A DNA stretch of 64,000 nucleotides, from NCBI GenBank assembly GCA_963277665.1, contig OY728153.1, positions 269,426,250 through 269,490,249 of the forward strand, in the 5' to 3' direction. Positions 33,425 through 47,903 of the stretch are shown one piece after another. The first letter of the stretch is position 1; every line of letters begins with the position of its first letter. The position numbers were made by a program, and so were the translations under genes. The notes beneath the pieces were generated by a model. The model did not search any database, was not told the origin of the DNA, and worked only from the letters and a program-made list of their open reading frames with translations. This DNA is from Viscum album. Taxonomy: Eukaryota > Streptophyta > Magnoliopsida > Santalales > Viscaceae.

Positions 33425-36384
33425 TGAATTCATAATTTTCCTCAATAATGTAATATCAACATACTATGATGGACACTTCCTATACCATTCTTTAAACTCA
33501 ATGTCAACAAAAAAATTGATCAAATAGAAAGTTAAATGTTTGAGAATAACATTTATAAAATTTATCAATGCCTTATTTTTTAAACAAAACTAATCAACCA
33601 TAAATTTTACTTTTCCTATTTTGAAATAGACAATACTTTTCATTCATCCATTTTCATTTTTCAATTCATTATTAATATGCATACCCTTTATAATTTACCT
33701 CACATGAATTTTTTTACTCGTCTTCAAGCTATGAATTAATAAAATGATGCACATACCTCAAGAAGATGTCACTTTCCATAGTCTTTCATGGCATCTAGAA
33801 TCTCCACCATGTAAATACAAAATCACAATTAATCATAAGGGATTCACCATTTATAATCAAATGAATCTAAGGATTATGGTAGGAAAGTAAATGATATAAA
33901 TCAAGTAAGTCTCAAATAGAAGGTTTGACTCTAAATCATAATCCATGATATCAAAATAAAAGCTTAATATAAATATCCCTGGAACATTTCATTTCTATCT
34001 TCCTCCTAAAAATCTCAAAGTGGGCCCATGATACATATAAGCACAATAAAGGAATCATCCCCTCTTGATTTCTTTTCACCTTTCATTTTTTCAAAACTTT
34101 TGTTTAAGACAAATCTCACATCCACCACCTAACCACATATGACCAAAAGATTTTTAGTCTGGTATTGGATATTTTTGAACCTCCCATAACGCAACCAATT
34201 TTTTATTTTTTTTATTTTTTTATTTTTTTTTATTTTTTTTATTTTTTTTATTTTTATTATTTTTATTATTTTTTTAGCAAGAGAGGTGAATAATAAAATA
34301 CAATGAAAAATGTATGGCCTCTCCCAATATCATAATGAACAACCAAGAAAAATACCCTCTATGAAGTATATCCTAACACACCCTAGAAAATCCCTCCCCC
34401 ACACCTATTCATTTAAATATCATGAAAAACATTTAGAGGAAGGTAGTAATGGATAAGATACACTGGTAACTAGGATCATTTCTTAAAAGGGTTGTTCATG
34501 GCTTCTACGGGCATTAAAAATGATTAATTTAAGATGGTTCTAAGGATAAATGGTTAAAAAATATGTCTCAATCATATTAAAAGTGATTATATTTAGTCAT
34601 GGAATTGATGATATGAAAATAAAGTTTTAGAATAGAACATTACTGAGTTTCACAAGAAATATACTATAGAAAGAATGAGAAATATTGGCTTCGAGTATGT
34701 CATGGTAATGAGAACTAAGCTTTTCGATAATCACTCATAGAAATTAATATGAATAATTAAATAAATTAATGAAAATATTATAAATTCAAATCATGGCCAA
34801 ATATTAGAAAAAAATAATTTACCAAAATCAGCATGCTCCCATAAATCATTATTTTTAAAATCATAATCCACATGATCATCTCTACTAATTCATTTCCACA
34901 TTCTTCTTATTCAAATTTATTGAAAAATAAATTTCAATTCATGCCATGATAATTATCCTATGTAGTTTATGTCTCTTAGTTCAGTCGATTGAAGTAAGAA
35001 TCAAGTGATGGAATACAATTTGCAGTTAAAGATCTAAAATATTTGAATGTGGGGAATCTAGTATAAAAATTTAGAATTGAAATTCTTACTCCCCTTTTGA
35101 ATGTTTATTTGGAGTTGGATGCATAGGTTATTCTTTCTCATAATTCATGAAATTTATTTCTATGGATTCATGATTTGAATGCATTTTATGGTGTGTATTG
35201 GTCTTGTAGCCTCTTCTTGTGCTTCCTACTACTTACTGTCATCCTTTTTCTTGATGGCCTTGAAAGAATAAAAATACACAAGTGAAACTACTGGCCATGA
35301 TCAATGAATTTGGAATGATATTGGGGTGATTTCATGTGTTCCTCTAAAAATAGAAAATAAATAAATAAAAACAAAAAACTTAGGTTGCCTCTCAGAATAT
35401 TCTCTTTTTTGTGGTCATTTAGATCGACCATACCTGAGTTAGCTAATTGGAATTTGTTATAACACTAACTGTCTAGTGTTCACCCAATCTTGACAATAAA
35501 ATTGACTTATATTAGATTTGTTTCTCCTTGTTGAAATTAGTATGGAACTTGGAGGTGGTAATCAGAGTTTTAAGATAGCCAATAGGATCTCAACATCTAT
35601 ATAGACTTGTTAAAATTATTCTTTTTGAATGGTTATCTTTATGTTTTAAGTTCCATCAATAATATCCTTGGGTTCCACAACCAGCTCCTCAATTTGTTTT
35701 GTTGTTTCTGCTTCTTTTTATTCCTCTGCATAGTCATTTTAGGGTGCATCTGGATCTTCTTCTTCTTATTGTGGTGATCCAATTTCTTCTAAAAAAAATT
35801 GTAAGTGTGGTAACCATCTCTTCCTCCTCTTATTATTATTCCTTTATCTACAATTCTATTTTTGTAAGGAAGTATTGTAGAATCTCTACAGTCAAGGTAT
35901 CTTCTTCTTGTTCATTTTATTCTTATTTTCCCACCTATTTCTTCCGGAATTGTGATTTTCCTCACTCATGTTCTGTAGAAAGGTATCCTTCTTTCCTCTG
36001 AACCTTCAAATTTGACGGTGGCATGGTTAGAATAAATATCATATTTGGAAGTGTTACTTACCTCTACTGCATTTTCCAGGATTCTTTGATCATGAAACTC
36101 TTCATAGAATTTTAGCTCTAGGTTATGGGGTGTTGTGCATTAGAAGGATGGGTATTATTGTGGATGCTCTATGAATTTATTTTTCATCATTCTAATTCCC
36201 TTTAATTTTTGTGTTATATACTCCATTATAAAGGTAAACATATCCTTTTTAGTTATCATGCACTTCATCCCTACCATCACAACTAAAAATAACCAATGTG
36301 GTAAAAAGAATAATTAAAATAGATAAAAAATTAAAAATTAAAATTAAAAACCTAAAAACTAAAAAACAATTGTCCCCATCAATT
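33425..36384 (-). mobile_element. Interior of the Athila/Tat-like element, strongly decayed
   Basis: About 3 kb lies between LTRs A and B. I find no intact gag or pol motif. The best hint is on the minus strand at about 35,379-35,400, GAGAGGCAACCTAAG, which resembles a conserved sequence found after pol in Athila/Tat elements; weakly coding-like minus-strand sequence lies just upstream (35,640-36,000, with a QIEELVVEPKDIIDGT reading near 35,690). No primer-binding site is recognised beside LTR B. The short length suggests a deleted or non-autonomous copy. Plus-strand open frame 35,699-36,001 is the complement of A/G-rich DNA and is not a gene. Confidence 0.45.
34199..34275. repeat. T-rich microsatellite of ATTTTTTT type
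   Basis: The tract is made of T runs of 4-9 separated by single A, ending in TTTTATTATT units. Copy 2 (63,327-63,401) differs slightly in length, as expected for a slippage-prone tract. Confidence 0.85.
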
Positions 36385-37866
36385 CCATTGGTTTTGATAG
36401 GCTTAAAGATTGTAGTTATTTCCCTATGGGTCTATTCAAAACAAAAAAAATTATAAATACTATAAATATGATACTTAATTAATTAAAATATAATACTAGT
36501 AAAGTTTTTTGTTGAACCCACAGAGATGGTGAATTAGTATGATTAGTTTTAAAAAAGATATGATTTATTTAAATTAAAGAAAGAGGTGGAAAAAAATAGG
36601 TTTGATTGATTTTAATAAAATGAAAGAAAAAAACAAGGAATGTTGAATATTTTGGAATCATATTTGAACAGTGTGCCAGGTTTTTATAGTTTCAAGGTTC
36701 AAGTGAAATTGGATTTTTAGAAAATAATTTGATTAATCTGTGTTTTGTGTCATAGTCAAGATGAGGGAGATTCAATGTTCATGGTATCCCTTCCTTAACG
36801 TGACAATCCCTTATTTCCCTTGGTCTTGTAATTTTGGGTTTCACCAAATCAAGTTTGTCTCGATACCATTTTTAAACTTGGTCACCCTAAATAAAACAAT
36901 GGTCATGCATTGATTCAGGGTAATCAATTTCATAATTTATAATTTTCCTTTCAGATTAAAATACCAATGGTCATGATAAAAGTAAAATAAATAGATTGTA
37001 AATCGATTGAATAAACTGTGGAAAACTCAATAAATGAATAAATAAAATGAAATAAATTCAACATAACCTTACCCCTTATTCTACATAACCATATCACAAT
37101 AAGGTTTTACACTCTCACCCTTGTGATGAGAGAAAATGAGGTAAGGAATAAAGAAAAATAAATCATAATAAAAAATGAAGATGGAATTGGTGAGGACCCT
37201 GCATAGCATAGCTTCTCACTCCAACATTTTTTCTCTTGGATCTCTCTAACAATAGTTGTCTATCTCTTTATTTATAGACTCCATATGATCTATTGAAGAA
37301 ATCAATGGAATTTATAATGGGTCAAAAGGTAGTCATAAGTGGTTCATGGGACATAAAATAGGTCAAAACACTAAATTACATCAAATATGGTTGGTGTTTT
37401 CCTGTCCTGACATTTACACATTGTGTATTGACTACACAGAATGTAAATGTTTCACCATGTTATCAAATTCATGGCCTATTGGATTTATGGTTCATATTCA
37501 CATGTGGCATGGCATGATGCATATTTTTCACATCGTGACACATATAATCTTCACTCTGGGATGGTTTCTTCCACTTCATGACTTGTATTTATTTCACAAA
37601 TTGAACCAGTTCATAACATGTTATGATTACATTGTGTGTAAAGTCAATTTTCATCACCAAAAGCCTCATTTTAACTTGATTCTTTAGTTTCATGTCATAT
37701 AAGTGCTCCATGATCATTAATCTTTATAGAAAACCTTCTTTTAAGTGGATATAATGATTGTTTCCACTCCTTTTTCTCATATCCCATAACTTATATCATC
37801 CTGATAAAAATGAAGAAAACATCAGGTGGATAGAAATTCATTAACAATAAGAATCATAAAAATTAA
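36385..37866 (-). mobile_element. LTR B of the Athila/Tat-like element (5' LTR, truncated)
   Basis: This is a direct repeat partner of LTR A, clearly more diverged than the two duplication copies are from each other. It includes GTTGAACCCACAGAGATGG at about 36,513, a sequence type common in plant Ty3/gypsy LTRs, and a minus-strand TATA-like box at 37,269-37,277. Compared with LTR A it lacks about 55 bases at the outer end: alignment runs out at about 37,860, where the second copy of the 29-kb duplication starts. The duplication junction therefore cut this LTR. Confidence 0.65.
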
Positions 37867-37870
37867 TTAT

Positions 37871-39435
37871 TCTAGAATGGAATTTATATGATATTAATGA
37901 AAATATAAAATATTAAATGGTAATATATATTTTTTATATGTTATGATGATGAGTCATTAGAAAAAACATTGGTGATGATCATTTAGATTATTTTGGAGAT
38001 TTTCCAATCATCATGAACTAGTTTGCTGAATAAATTAATATTACGTATATATACTAGTTATAGAACATTAAATAGTTTTTAATACATATATTAAATTATT
38101 TTTTAACCATAAAAATGGTTTCATGACCAGCCTTGAATAATAAATTTAATAATGAAATTCACCACCCATGAAGGTTGTAAATTGGCACCTCACGAAAGAT
38201 GATTCATTTTTAAGATAAAAGATAATGGATTTCGATTAAGGATATTCCATTAACATTATATAATTTTAGTATATATAGGATACCATATTTAACAATATAA
38301 TTTTTATAGATTATTTGAGTATATAATTATAAAATAAAATAACTTGAAAAAGAAATTAAAAGGAAGAGGAAGAGGATTTTACCTCTTGAATTCTCCTCCT
38401 TGAAAACCTCCTTAGGGAAATGGTTTTGGTATTTTTATGAGACCAATATATCCTATAAGTATGGTAGGTACTTGGGAAGATGATTGGTATAAATTTTAAA
38501 AGTCTCAAATCTTTTAAGGTGTTAGGAGAAGGGGTGGTGAGGGGTGGTATTTATAGTAGAGGAGAGAGGTGTTTTTTGAATATTTTTAATCATTAGTTTA
38601 TTATTTTGGATCAAAATATGAATAGTTTGAGAATTATAATTAAATAAATTAAAATTATGAAATTATGTTTTAGATTATGTGTATTACATCATCCATGACT
38701 CAAGGAATGTTGTATTTATCTTATAATGTATTTATACCGTATTTTACTATTTACCAAAAAATCAAATTTTTTAGAAAAATCCAAAAAATTCACCCTAACC
38801 ATTTTTTGATTTGTAGAATTAAAAAATTAACTCCATTTTATGAAAATAATTTTCTAAATATGATAAAATTAATTTTTAATTAAAATCATCATTTACTTGA
38901 AAAATACAGTTTTTAAAAGTATAACTGATTTTATAACACTCTAAAAACTTAACTAAGGTCTCATTAAATTATCCTAAAATAAAAAATACAATAAAATATT
39001 AATTTATGAATATATTTTATGAAAATAAATTTTATTTAAATCATTTTGTTAATTATAAACTTGTAATTAAATATTTTATTACTTTCAAAAATACCAACAC
39101 TTAGTTATTAATATTTAAAATATTTGCTTACTTATACTATGATATAATTATATAATAATTTTATTTATAAGATAAATAAATTTTATTTATACATTCATGG
39201 GTGAGGTTAGCATTCATTTGGTCGATTTACTATTCATAAGGGTCATTTCACTATTCTTGAGGTCAGGTTACTATTTCATCAGAATAAGTTCCTTTACTTA
39301 TAGAAATACCTATTATTTCATTAATTATTTATTTATAAAGATTTTATTGTGTTCTATAAGTGATTTTATGTGGTCTATACTATATGAAATAAACATAAGA
39401 AGGAAATCTCATTGATAGAATTCTGGGTCGTTACA
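37871..39435 (-). mobile_element. Copy 2: truncated LTR L2
   Basis: This is the first 1.57 kb (minus-strand start) of the element 1 LTR, ending at GGGTCGTTACA (39,435). The remaining LTR, PBS and element 1 interior are absent to its left; LTR B is there instead. Confidence 0.85.
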
Positions 39436-41101
39436 GTCTAAGTATAGGATGATATCCTGAGATATTGGTAAAGTATTGACTAGTTTATTTTTCTATAAAA
39501 ACATCCATGTCAAGATACTGTAAAGTGGATGTAGTTTTTTCATAGATTCACCTAGGGTTAATCACCCTGAAAAGGGTTGGTTGATCATCAACTCAATCTT
39601 TACACTGATGCACACTGAGTGGGCCTAAGACTACACACCTGGTTAAAAACTTCTGAGGAATATACTTTGGTTGATATCATGATCTTTAAAAACCACTATA
39701 AATATTTATTTCTTGGTTACTTTGAGTGGTTAGGTTGATAATTATAATATAACCCAAATTAAATTAACTTAGGTTAAACTATTATTGATATAGGTTAAAC
39801 TAAAGGAATTATGTGCCAATGTAATTATGTAAAGGGTAAAAGGATTTAATGTTGAACCACTATTATGTTATTGACTATGATAATCCCCTGTTATGTTAAA
39901 TTTTCATTACCCATATTAACCCTTTTGGTTTATAAATGTATGTATCTAGAAGGAACCAAGTTAATAATGGATTTGATATTAAATGCAGTAATTTTCCTAG
40001 TGGGAAACCAATTATGATTGAAGCTAGTGTTGAAAATCTTATGGTAATGCTCACACAACTATTTAATGTTATTATTAACAACATAATTCTTTATGAACAT
40101 GTAAACCCACCAAATAAATTAAATATTAGGTTTCATAGAAGATCGAGTGATGGGGATAATAAAAAAAAGAAGATTAAATTTCTTTCATATCAAAAATATG
40201 GAATGAATCACTTATGAACATTCCAAAAAGGTATAATATGATGTTTTATGTGTGGAATGACTTTTAATTGAGATCGTGATTATATAGGAGAGATGAGGAG
40301 CAAAACCAATTCAATGTAAGGTAAGAATTTCCAATTCTTAAAATGATAATATTTTGGGAATTATGAAAATCAGTTCCCTAACCCAAGGACTAATGAGGAT
40401 AATAAATGTCAGTAGCCTCATAAGATAAGGAAACATAGGAAATCATTTACAATCATAACTGATAATGTTAAACATTAAAATTAATAAATAAGGATACACT
40501 CATCACTAACTAAAAACTACAGGTGTCTAATTAGGTTTATTTTCTGCCTGGTTATTTATATCTAGAAAATTTTAATGATGATATTTTGCGTTTTCAATAA
40601 AAACTCATATTGGTATTATGGTTGAATTCTAAGTATATAATCCTTATATAATATAATTTTATGGTAATATACATCCTATAAATTCTATTATTCTTCCTTC
40701 AATGAAATTTTATGGGATTTTGGATATGTATTAACTATCTCCACCTAGAATCCATAACAATGAAATATATAGATCGTATTTCATATCTCAAATAAATTTA
40801 TGATCACTTATCACTGTAAGGCTAATGATGAACTCATTAAGGAAAAACTAATTCCCTAATATAGTCCTTAACCCCAATAATTAGTAGTATTTATCTTAAA
40901 TTGTTTAGAAGAAACCATATATTGTGATATGTCTATTATGAAGGAATATATGAGTTTTCTAGACCCACCCAAGTTACTAAAGATGATACCTATTTAGAAA
41001 TCAAATCCTGAGTCCTCTATATCTTAAGAACATCCTTAACTATTTCATTAGTGAGTGATAATTAAAATTTTAAGGATTCAATTTATTTAGTGTCGGTGGA
41101 A
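39436..41101 (+). mobile_element. Copy 2: element 3 interior remnant and polypurine tract
   Basis: Counterpart of 10,310-11,975, equally unreadable. The open frame at 39,936-40,217 is eight codons longer than its copy 1 partner because a stop is changed. The polypurine tract reads GTCGGTGGAA just before 41,102. Confidence 0.45.
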
Positions 41102-44100
41102 TGTAACACCATGATATTTCAAAACATATTTTCTTTTAAATAAACATTATATCAATAGATTGTTTCACACGTAACATCGAACTGAAATGATCAGAAACAT
41201 ATTAGATAAATATTATTAAAAAAATAATAAAACTTATTAAAAATAAATATATTATAATCAACAATAAATTCATACAAAATAGGGTGAATGATGCCTAATG
41301 TTTTAAAATGGTTATATTTCAATAAATGTAGTTTTTATTTATATATTTTATTTTTATATAAAAGTTAAAGTACTGAATTTTAGAATTTTAGATTTGTAAA
41401 ATTAATTCATTTTCTTAATTTATCATATCAAAATTATTCTAATATAACTTTTTTTATTTTTATAAAATAATTTATTTTTAAGTGAATAGAGATAATTACA
41501 GTCTCAAACAAAATTTTCAATTTTACAACACTGTTAATATATTAGAAAGACCTATAAGTTTATAACACATTTAAATTATTTAATATTTTTAACTAAGTGT
41601 TTTAAAACATAATATTGAACTCAAAAAACCTGTTTTCAATATTTTAGAACATAAGTAACATTTTATTCTAATTTAAAAAAAAATCAAGCTTTTTAAAATT
41701 AAACATTTTAATGGTAATATTCAGTTTTGGATTGATTTCAATGCCACATAACCCTTATTTTTTTATAATTACCCAATTTATATCATTAATATCAATTACA
41801 TTGATAAATTTATACTACACATAATTTTTAATCTTAAAAACAAACATTTTCTAAAAACGATTTTTATGTGTTATGTGTGGTAATATTAAAATTAACTTTT
41901 CTAAACTTTCAAAGTTTTATTTGATAAAATTATTTTCATACTTTATATCAAAATTTTAATATTATTTAATAATTTTGATTTCTTTTTTTGTCACAAAATT
42001 AAGTTATCGAGCTAAATATTACTTACCACGGTAAAACAGTTATTTTTAAATGAATAATAATTTTTTAAATTATTGTTGCTTTTTTTAATAAAATATATCT
42101 AATTAAAATTAAGAATCCAATATAATTTTTAAATATCTATAAAAATTAAAATTAATGTAATTGATAATAAATTTTAAATAATATTAATCACACTAAACAA
42201 TTAAAACGTCATATTTCTACAAAAATAGTTTTTTTACACATTATAGATTTTGATTTAAAAGTAAATTTTATAATATTTATAAATTTAATTAGGTTAAATG
42301 GATCCAAAATTAGGATTCATCACATAAAAAATTGGTAATAAGTTCCATATTATATTTTTATTAATAAAAAAATTACCATGGTTAATTTTTAATCAATATT
42401 AAAAAGGGTAAAATGGGTAAATGAAGGGTCTCAAATTTTTAATAACTAAAAGGTCACTTAGAACTTATAGAAATATATTTTAGTTATTTAAGTCATAACA
42501 AAATGCCTTGTCTACAATTTCTCTACCTAACTCACCTAACACCCATGTGATTTTATTCTTACCCTTTACCTAACTTAAGTTTCCATTAAAATGCCCATCT
42601 TTTCACCAATAAAAGGAGCTCACTCCCACTCATTCTCTCATACCAATATAACAGAAATTAATTTATCATGAATTTAAATTAACTCTCTCTATATCTCTCT
42701 ATATAAATCCCTCCCAGGGAGTTCCTACTATTATAATTAGTCCTCCTAGTCTTTAAGAAGCTACTTGGAATGGTAAGTGTTCTCTACCTTCTCCTTTTGA
42801 CTCAAGTACTTATTTTGTGATAATTCATTTTTTAATTACATGTGATTATGAATCTATATGTAAATAATAAATCCTTTACTACCAAAATGATGCACTTTTG
42901 ATTATACACTACCGTTATTACACATTAATCCCATTTCATAGCCCATTTTTCAAAGGCATCATGCTGCTGAAATCACTCATTAATTCCCTACATCCTCTTT
43001 TCAATTCAATATCTTTCTTTGTTGTAAGCCTTTGATTTCCATGTGGTTATGTTTACACATGTTCATAATCAATCCTTTACTATCCAAGTTATTTAATATT
43101 AATTTTATACTACCTTTATCACTCATTAAACCCATTCCTTAATCCTTTTTAATACCCATCAGGCTGCCAAAAATCATTCCTTGATTTTCTATCTTCATGT
43201 TCTGAATACCCAACTCTAATATAATTCAAATAAATACATATAAATAAATTTTATAAAAGGTTATATATATGAAAAATTTTATGAAATAGTTTATTAATAT
43301 ATTTATATAGCTTGTGGTGCATTTTACTAAGTTGGGAAACAAGGAAAGGGTTTTCATCTCAATCACCCTTCATTAAAGAATGATTTGATATTATACATAA
43401 ATATAAATTTGAATTGTGTAACTGCTTAACCATTAAATTATAATATCATAAATTATTTTTGAACTTTTATTATTCACTTCTATTCATATTCTTCCATGTT
43501 TTGGGCTATAATTGATATATTCCCTAAAATGTAATGGTTTTTCATAACTCAATATACTTATTGAGTTAAAATGTTTATCCTTGATATTTTTATTTCATTT
43601 CATATTGTATAACCTGTTTATATCTTTTTAGATCAATTTGGATTCAAATATTTCTTATTGATGAGATTTCTTTCTTCTTTCAAATGAAACTATGTTAAGA
43701 ATAATTTGCATCCTCCTTAATGATGGTTCCCCTCCTTAACCATATTTTTCTTTCCCACTAATGTACTCTTTTATACTTAGAAATACAACAATGTGTTTTA
43801 TCATGTGACCTTTATATTTCCATTCTCCTCTTTTTATAAAAAAAATTGGTTTCCCTTTTCCAATATTGGTTTTCAAAAAAGGTATTTCAAAATTTTCAAA
43901 AGTTTTTTCATCCATTCAAAATCTAATGTTTTGTCTTATACTACACATTACTTTTGATAATCTTTATATCTTTTTAAATATCCTATATTGATGATTCTTT
44001 TTAAAAGTAATATTTTTCAAAGTTTTTTTACTTCACATTTTTTAATCCTTTATTTTTTTCAATTATCCACTTTTGGAATTTTCTTTTTAAAAATTAAATA

Positions 44101-45407
44101 TTTTTCAAAGAAATTCAATTCATAATTTAAAAAAATAACTTTTCAATGTGGCCCTAACTTCTTATTTTGCACCAAAGATAAAAGTGATTTCTAAAAACTC
44201 TTTAATGATTTGACCGGCATTTTCTTATTTATATTTAAAGGTTTAATTTTCTTGGAAGTTATTTTTAATGAATCACCCTCTAAATGTTCTTTTGAAATAT
44301 CTTTTTTAGGTGATTGGGTTTTCAATATTAATAGTTTACATGATTTAGGTTAATTTTAGTGATACCATTTTGAATTATTATGGAACCCATTTTTCATTCC
44401 ATAGGTTATTTGTGATGTTATTAATGATTTTTTTCAATTTAAACACATATATGTGGATGATGATGGGTGGGGTCCTATATCAACCTCTCATGAATTGGTT
44501 AAGTTTTTATATCTCATGAGATAAGTATGGGAATTGAGTGAGGGATTATTACTCTATTATGGGAATCAAATACTGATTATTTCCACACTATAAGAATAAG
44601 GTAGTGATTATTTTTCCACTATAGGAATAAGGTAGTGATTCCTACTCCACTATGGGAATTATTTAGTGATTCATTCTCTATTATTGGAATCAAGTTTTGA
44701 TGTTGGCTCCACTCTAGGAATTGGGTAGTGATGCATGGTCTACTATGTTATGGGAGTCATGTGGTGAAGCCTACTCCAATATGTTATGCTTATCTATTCT
44801 CATGTTTTTTACACTTATTTTTTCTAATATATTATTTATCTCAAATATATTCCAAATTTTTATGATATTTTGTGTTCTAAATATATTTTGTGTTCTAAAT
44901 ATATTTTGTTTTCTTATGTTATGATTTCATGTTCTATTTGATTTTCATTATATGCTTTTAAGCAATGTTTTTATAACCTTTATTGTGTATTATGTTTCTA
45001 TTCCATGATCCATAATGATAAATCATGTTTTATTATTTTCTATTATGATCTCGTAATCTTTTTATATTGTATTTATCCCTTGATCATGTGTTCCTTCATG
45101 TTTATGATCTAATGGTTTTGACTAGTTGCTAAGTTTTCCTTACTAAAAAATAAATCTCACCCATTTTAAAAGTTTCCATTAACTAGGTTATAAAGATTAA
45201 TATATCATATAATATGTTTATAATAGGGTATATAGTATCATGATTATAGAGAAATGTCAACAAGTTTTGAAAATTTATATGTTTATATAGCTAGTATCCA
45301 AGACACTAAACCTTTTAATCCTCAGGTTGTGTGAATATTTGAGAGATGTATTATCTAAAACATTGAATAAATTTAATATTTATGTATTTTTAGCATGGGT
45401 GGTTATA
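41102..45407 (+). mobile_element. Copy 2: LTR L3
   Basis: Counterpart of 11,976-16,285, starting TGTAACACCATG. The TATA-like box is at 42,700-42,708. The 3' end is as uncertain as in copy 1. Confidence 0.6.
44554..44775. repeat. Copy 2: seven 31-bp tandem repeats
   Basis: Same number and order of units as 15,431-15,652, with a few substitutions. No unit has been gained or lost since the duplication. Confidence 0.9.
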
Positions 45408-46052
45408 ATATCGTATTAACACTTCACATTTAAGGAGTTCATAGTTTCTAAAAAGTTTAAAATCTATTTGATCTTCACCCAACTAGCCTTCCGCTTCTTA
45501 TAGATCATTCATCCCTTGGAGGGAAGGTGGTTTATGGTGGAGAAACTATTAAGATTGATATTTATCTCCTCTAATTAATATTTTTAACTCTTTATATTGA
45601 TCTAGGGTATGGAAAACATTTTATTCCATAGAATAGACTACTCATACTACCACTTCAATAAGATTCTAATCAACTGGAGGGATTCCTCTTGGAACATCAT
45701 CTTCAATACTCTTTTAGGAACTCAAGGAGGTCTTCTGGGGGGGCATGGTACTAGATAAAAGAAATTAAATAGTCCATTAGACAAAATAGTGGTCTCACTT
45801 TAAGATACGATAACATAATTAGGGAACTAAGATATGATAAAACTTAACATGAGAGTCACATTTCCCAATATCCCTTAGTAGCTTAAGGATTATTATGATA
45901 ATTGGTGGACATGCACTCTCTCCTAAATTACCCATTAATACCAAAAAATAATATCTTTTGTATATAAAATAATACTAATATAAGAATATAGTTAACATGA
46001 AAGAAAAACTTTTCTTTTATACCAATTCATTATGAATTGATATGGGTCATCC

Positions 46053-47903
46053 TTAAACTGGACACTCGATTCGGACCGTGTCAAGGCTCTAATGGCATTA
46101 TGAATCCCCACGACCTATCAAAAAGAACTTGGGCATCAAGAACTACCTTTTGGGAATTATTTTTCCCATAAAAGTATAACTAAGGGAAATAAAAATGAGA
46201 TATATAAAATAATTCCAACTTTCCAATATAGAGATTAAGAATGGGAGACTAAAACATGTACAAGGAAAAATAAGTGTCAAAACAAATGAGGCAAACCAGA
46301 GTACTCAAAATGAAATATAAACAATATCTATATAATATGTGGTCCAACATCCCACCATGTAACTAAAAAACTCCCACACCCTTATAAAATGGATACTAGA
46401 TTCCACCATGTAGTTCTTTGACTTTACCTACATCAAATAGAACAAGAACTACACACATGCACAAAGGTATGTGCAGTGTGTGAGAAAAATATCCCAATAG
46501 GATCTCACCAATTGTTCAATAAGTATTGTTTATAATATAAGACCATTATGATCATTTAAAAAAAATAAATACATCAACTTTATTTTCAAAATTTATATCA
46601 AAACCTATATATTAATCCCTTTACACATTCCTTAAAACCTCTTTTAAATAAATCAATTTTCAAATCACATTTAATCAAACTATTTTCCTTTCAAATCATT
46701 CAAATAATTACAAATCATTTCAAAAATTTCAATTCTCTAAAGTATAAGAAAACAAGTATTTCCCAAAAGTAATTATCATGGAAACCAAATCCTATGATTC
46801 ATTAGATTTGGGTTATCTAGGATCATAAAAATGTCTTAGTGATCAAAAGAAACCTATTGCATGTTACCCTAAAACAACAGGCCTAGGGGATAAGAGCTCA
46901 CTCTTATAAGTGTCTCTCTACCTCAAACATTGTTTAGTTAGCATTTTCATCATGTATCCATGGTAGGAAAACCAAACCATCCTAGTGTTCTTATCCCTTT
47001 TCTATACCCGTCTTAAGTACTTTATGTTCCCATGTGCCACTTCCCACACTTTGGGATTTCACATTTTCATTAAAAATCAATTCATTATTTAAAATTCCAA
47101 TAATGGGAGGTATTCTAACTTCACAATTCAAACCAATTCATTCTTTGAAATCATTTACATAATGACCCAATGGTTCTTTGAATCCAAAATTTCATTTAAA
47201 TAATAAATGGAGAAAATTTTCATTCATGATGATATCCAAAATCACCACATTTCAAGAATTATAAATCATTCCATCAAAAAATTAAAAAACTAGTTTAAAA
47301 TGAGAAATAATGAATATTTCATAGAATAAAGGAATTTTATGAAACCATCTACCTCAAAACAATTAGTATTTCCAAATATTTTATGAGGCTCGTAAGTTAT
47401 GATAAGGATATCTCTAGGGAGAAAATAAAGTACCCTAAACCAACAAACCTATGTCGTGAATATGGAATCCCTTCTATTTATTATATAAACTTTTCATTAC
47501 ATGGAACAAAACAAAGGATCTTTTAAATTTTGGTTTCTTGTAAATTTGGTACATAATACATGAAAAAATAAAACATTATTCTAATCCACTTCAAATACAT
47601 CTTCATGGGTTCACCCTAAGTTACTTTTACAACATCACATATCCTAGACACATACATCAAAGGAAAGGAGTGAGCATGAAGCCTAGTAAGGGGATAATAA
47701 AGGGACACATTTTTAATGTGATCATGAAGAATATAAATAATAACATAAGGCATAATAATAAAGCAAGAACAATAAGAATATCATAATAATAAAAACATGA
47801 ATCATAACATGTAAATGTGGCTACAACATAAAAATGAGGCATTCATTATAGGTTCTGGGCATAGTGGAAGTGTGCGATGGGTCATTCCCAACTTTTATTT
47901 TTT
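46053..47903 (-). mobile_element. Copy 2: LTR L4, distal part
   Basis: Counterpart of 16,930-18,780; the hairpin is at 46,890-46,907 with an altered loop. Boundaries are equally approximate. Confidence 0.45.

Larger units (their letters stand above)
8737..37866. repeat. 29.1-kb segmental duplication, copy 1
   Basis: Every landmark from about 8744 onward recurs about 29,125 bp later in the same order and orientation: L2 fragment, L3, L4 with copia LTR, L5, pol fragment, L6, gag-pol and LTR A. The offset drifts between 29,122 and 29,128 through small indels. In a 480-base sample (10,321-10,800) I count about seven substitutions. The last part of this copy (about 34,872-37,866) has no partner only because the window ends. 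Confidence 0.95.

Noticed and set aside
35699..36001. 100-codon hydrophobic frame that looks like a membrane protein
   Set aside because: It is the complement of A/G-rich DNA (TTC and TCT codons), probably antisense to a decayed pol end.
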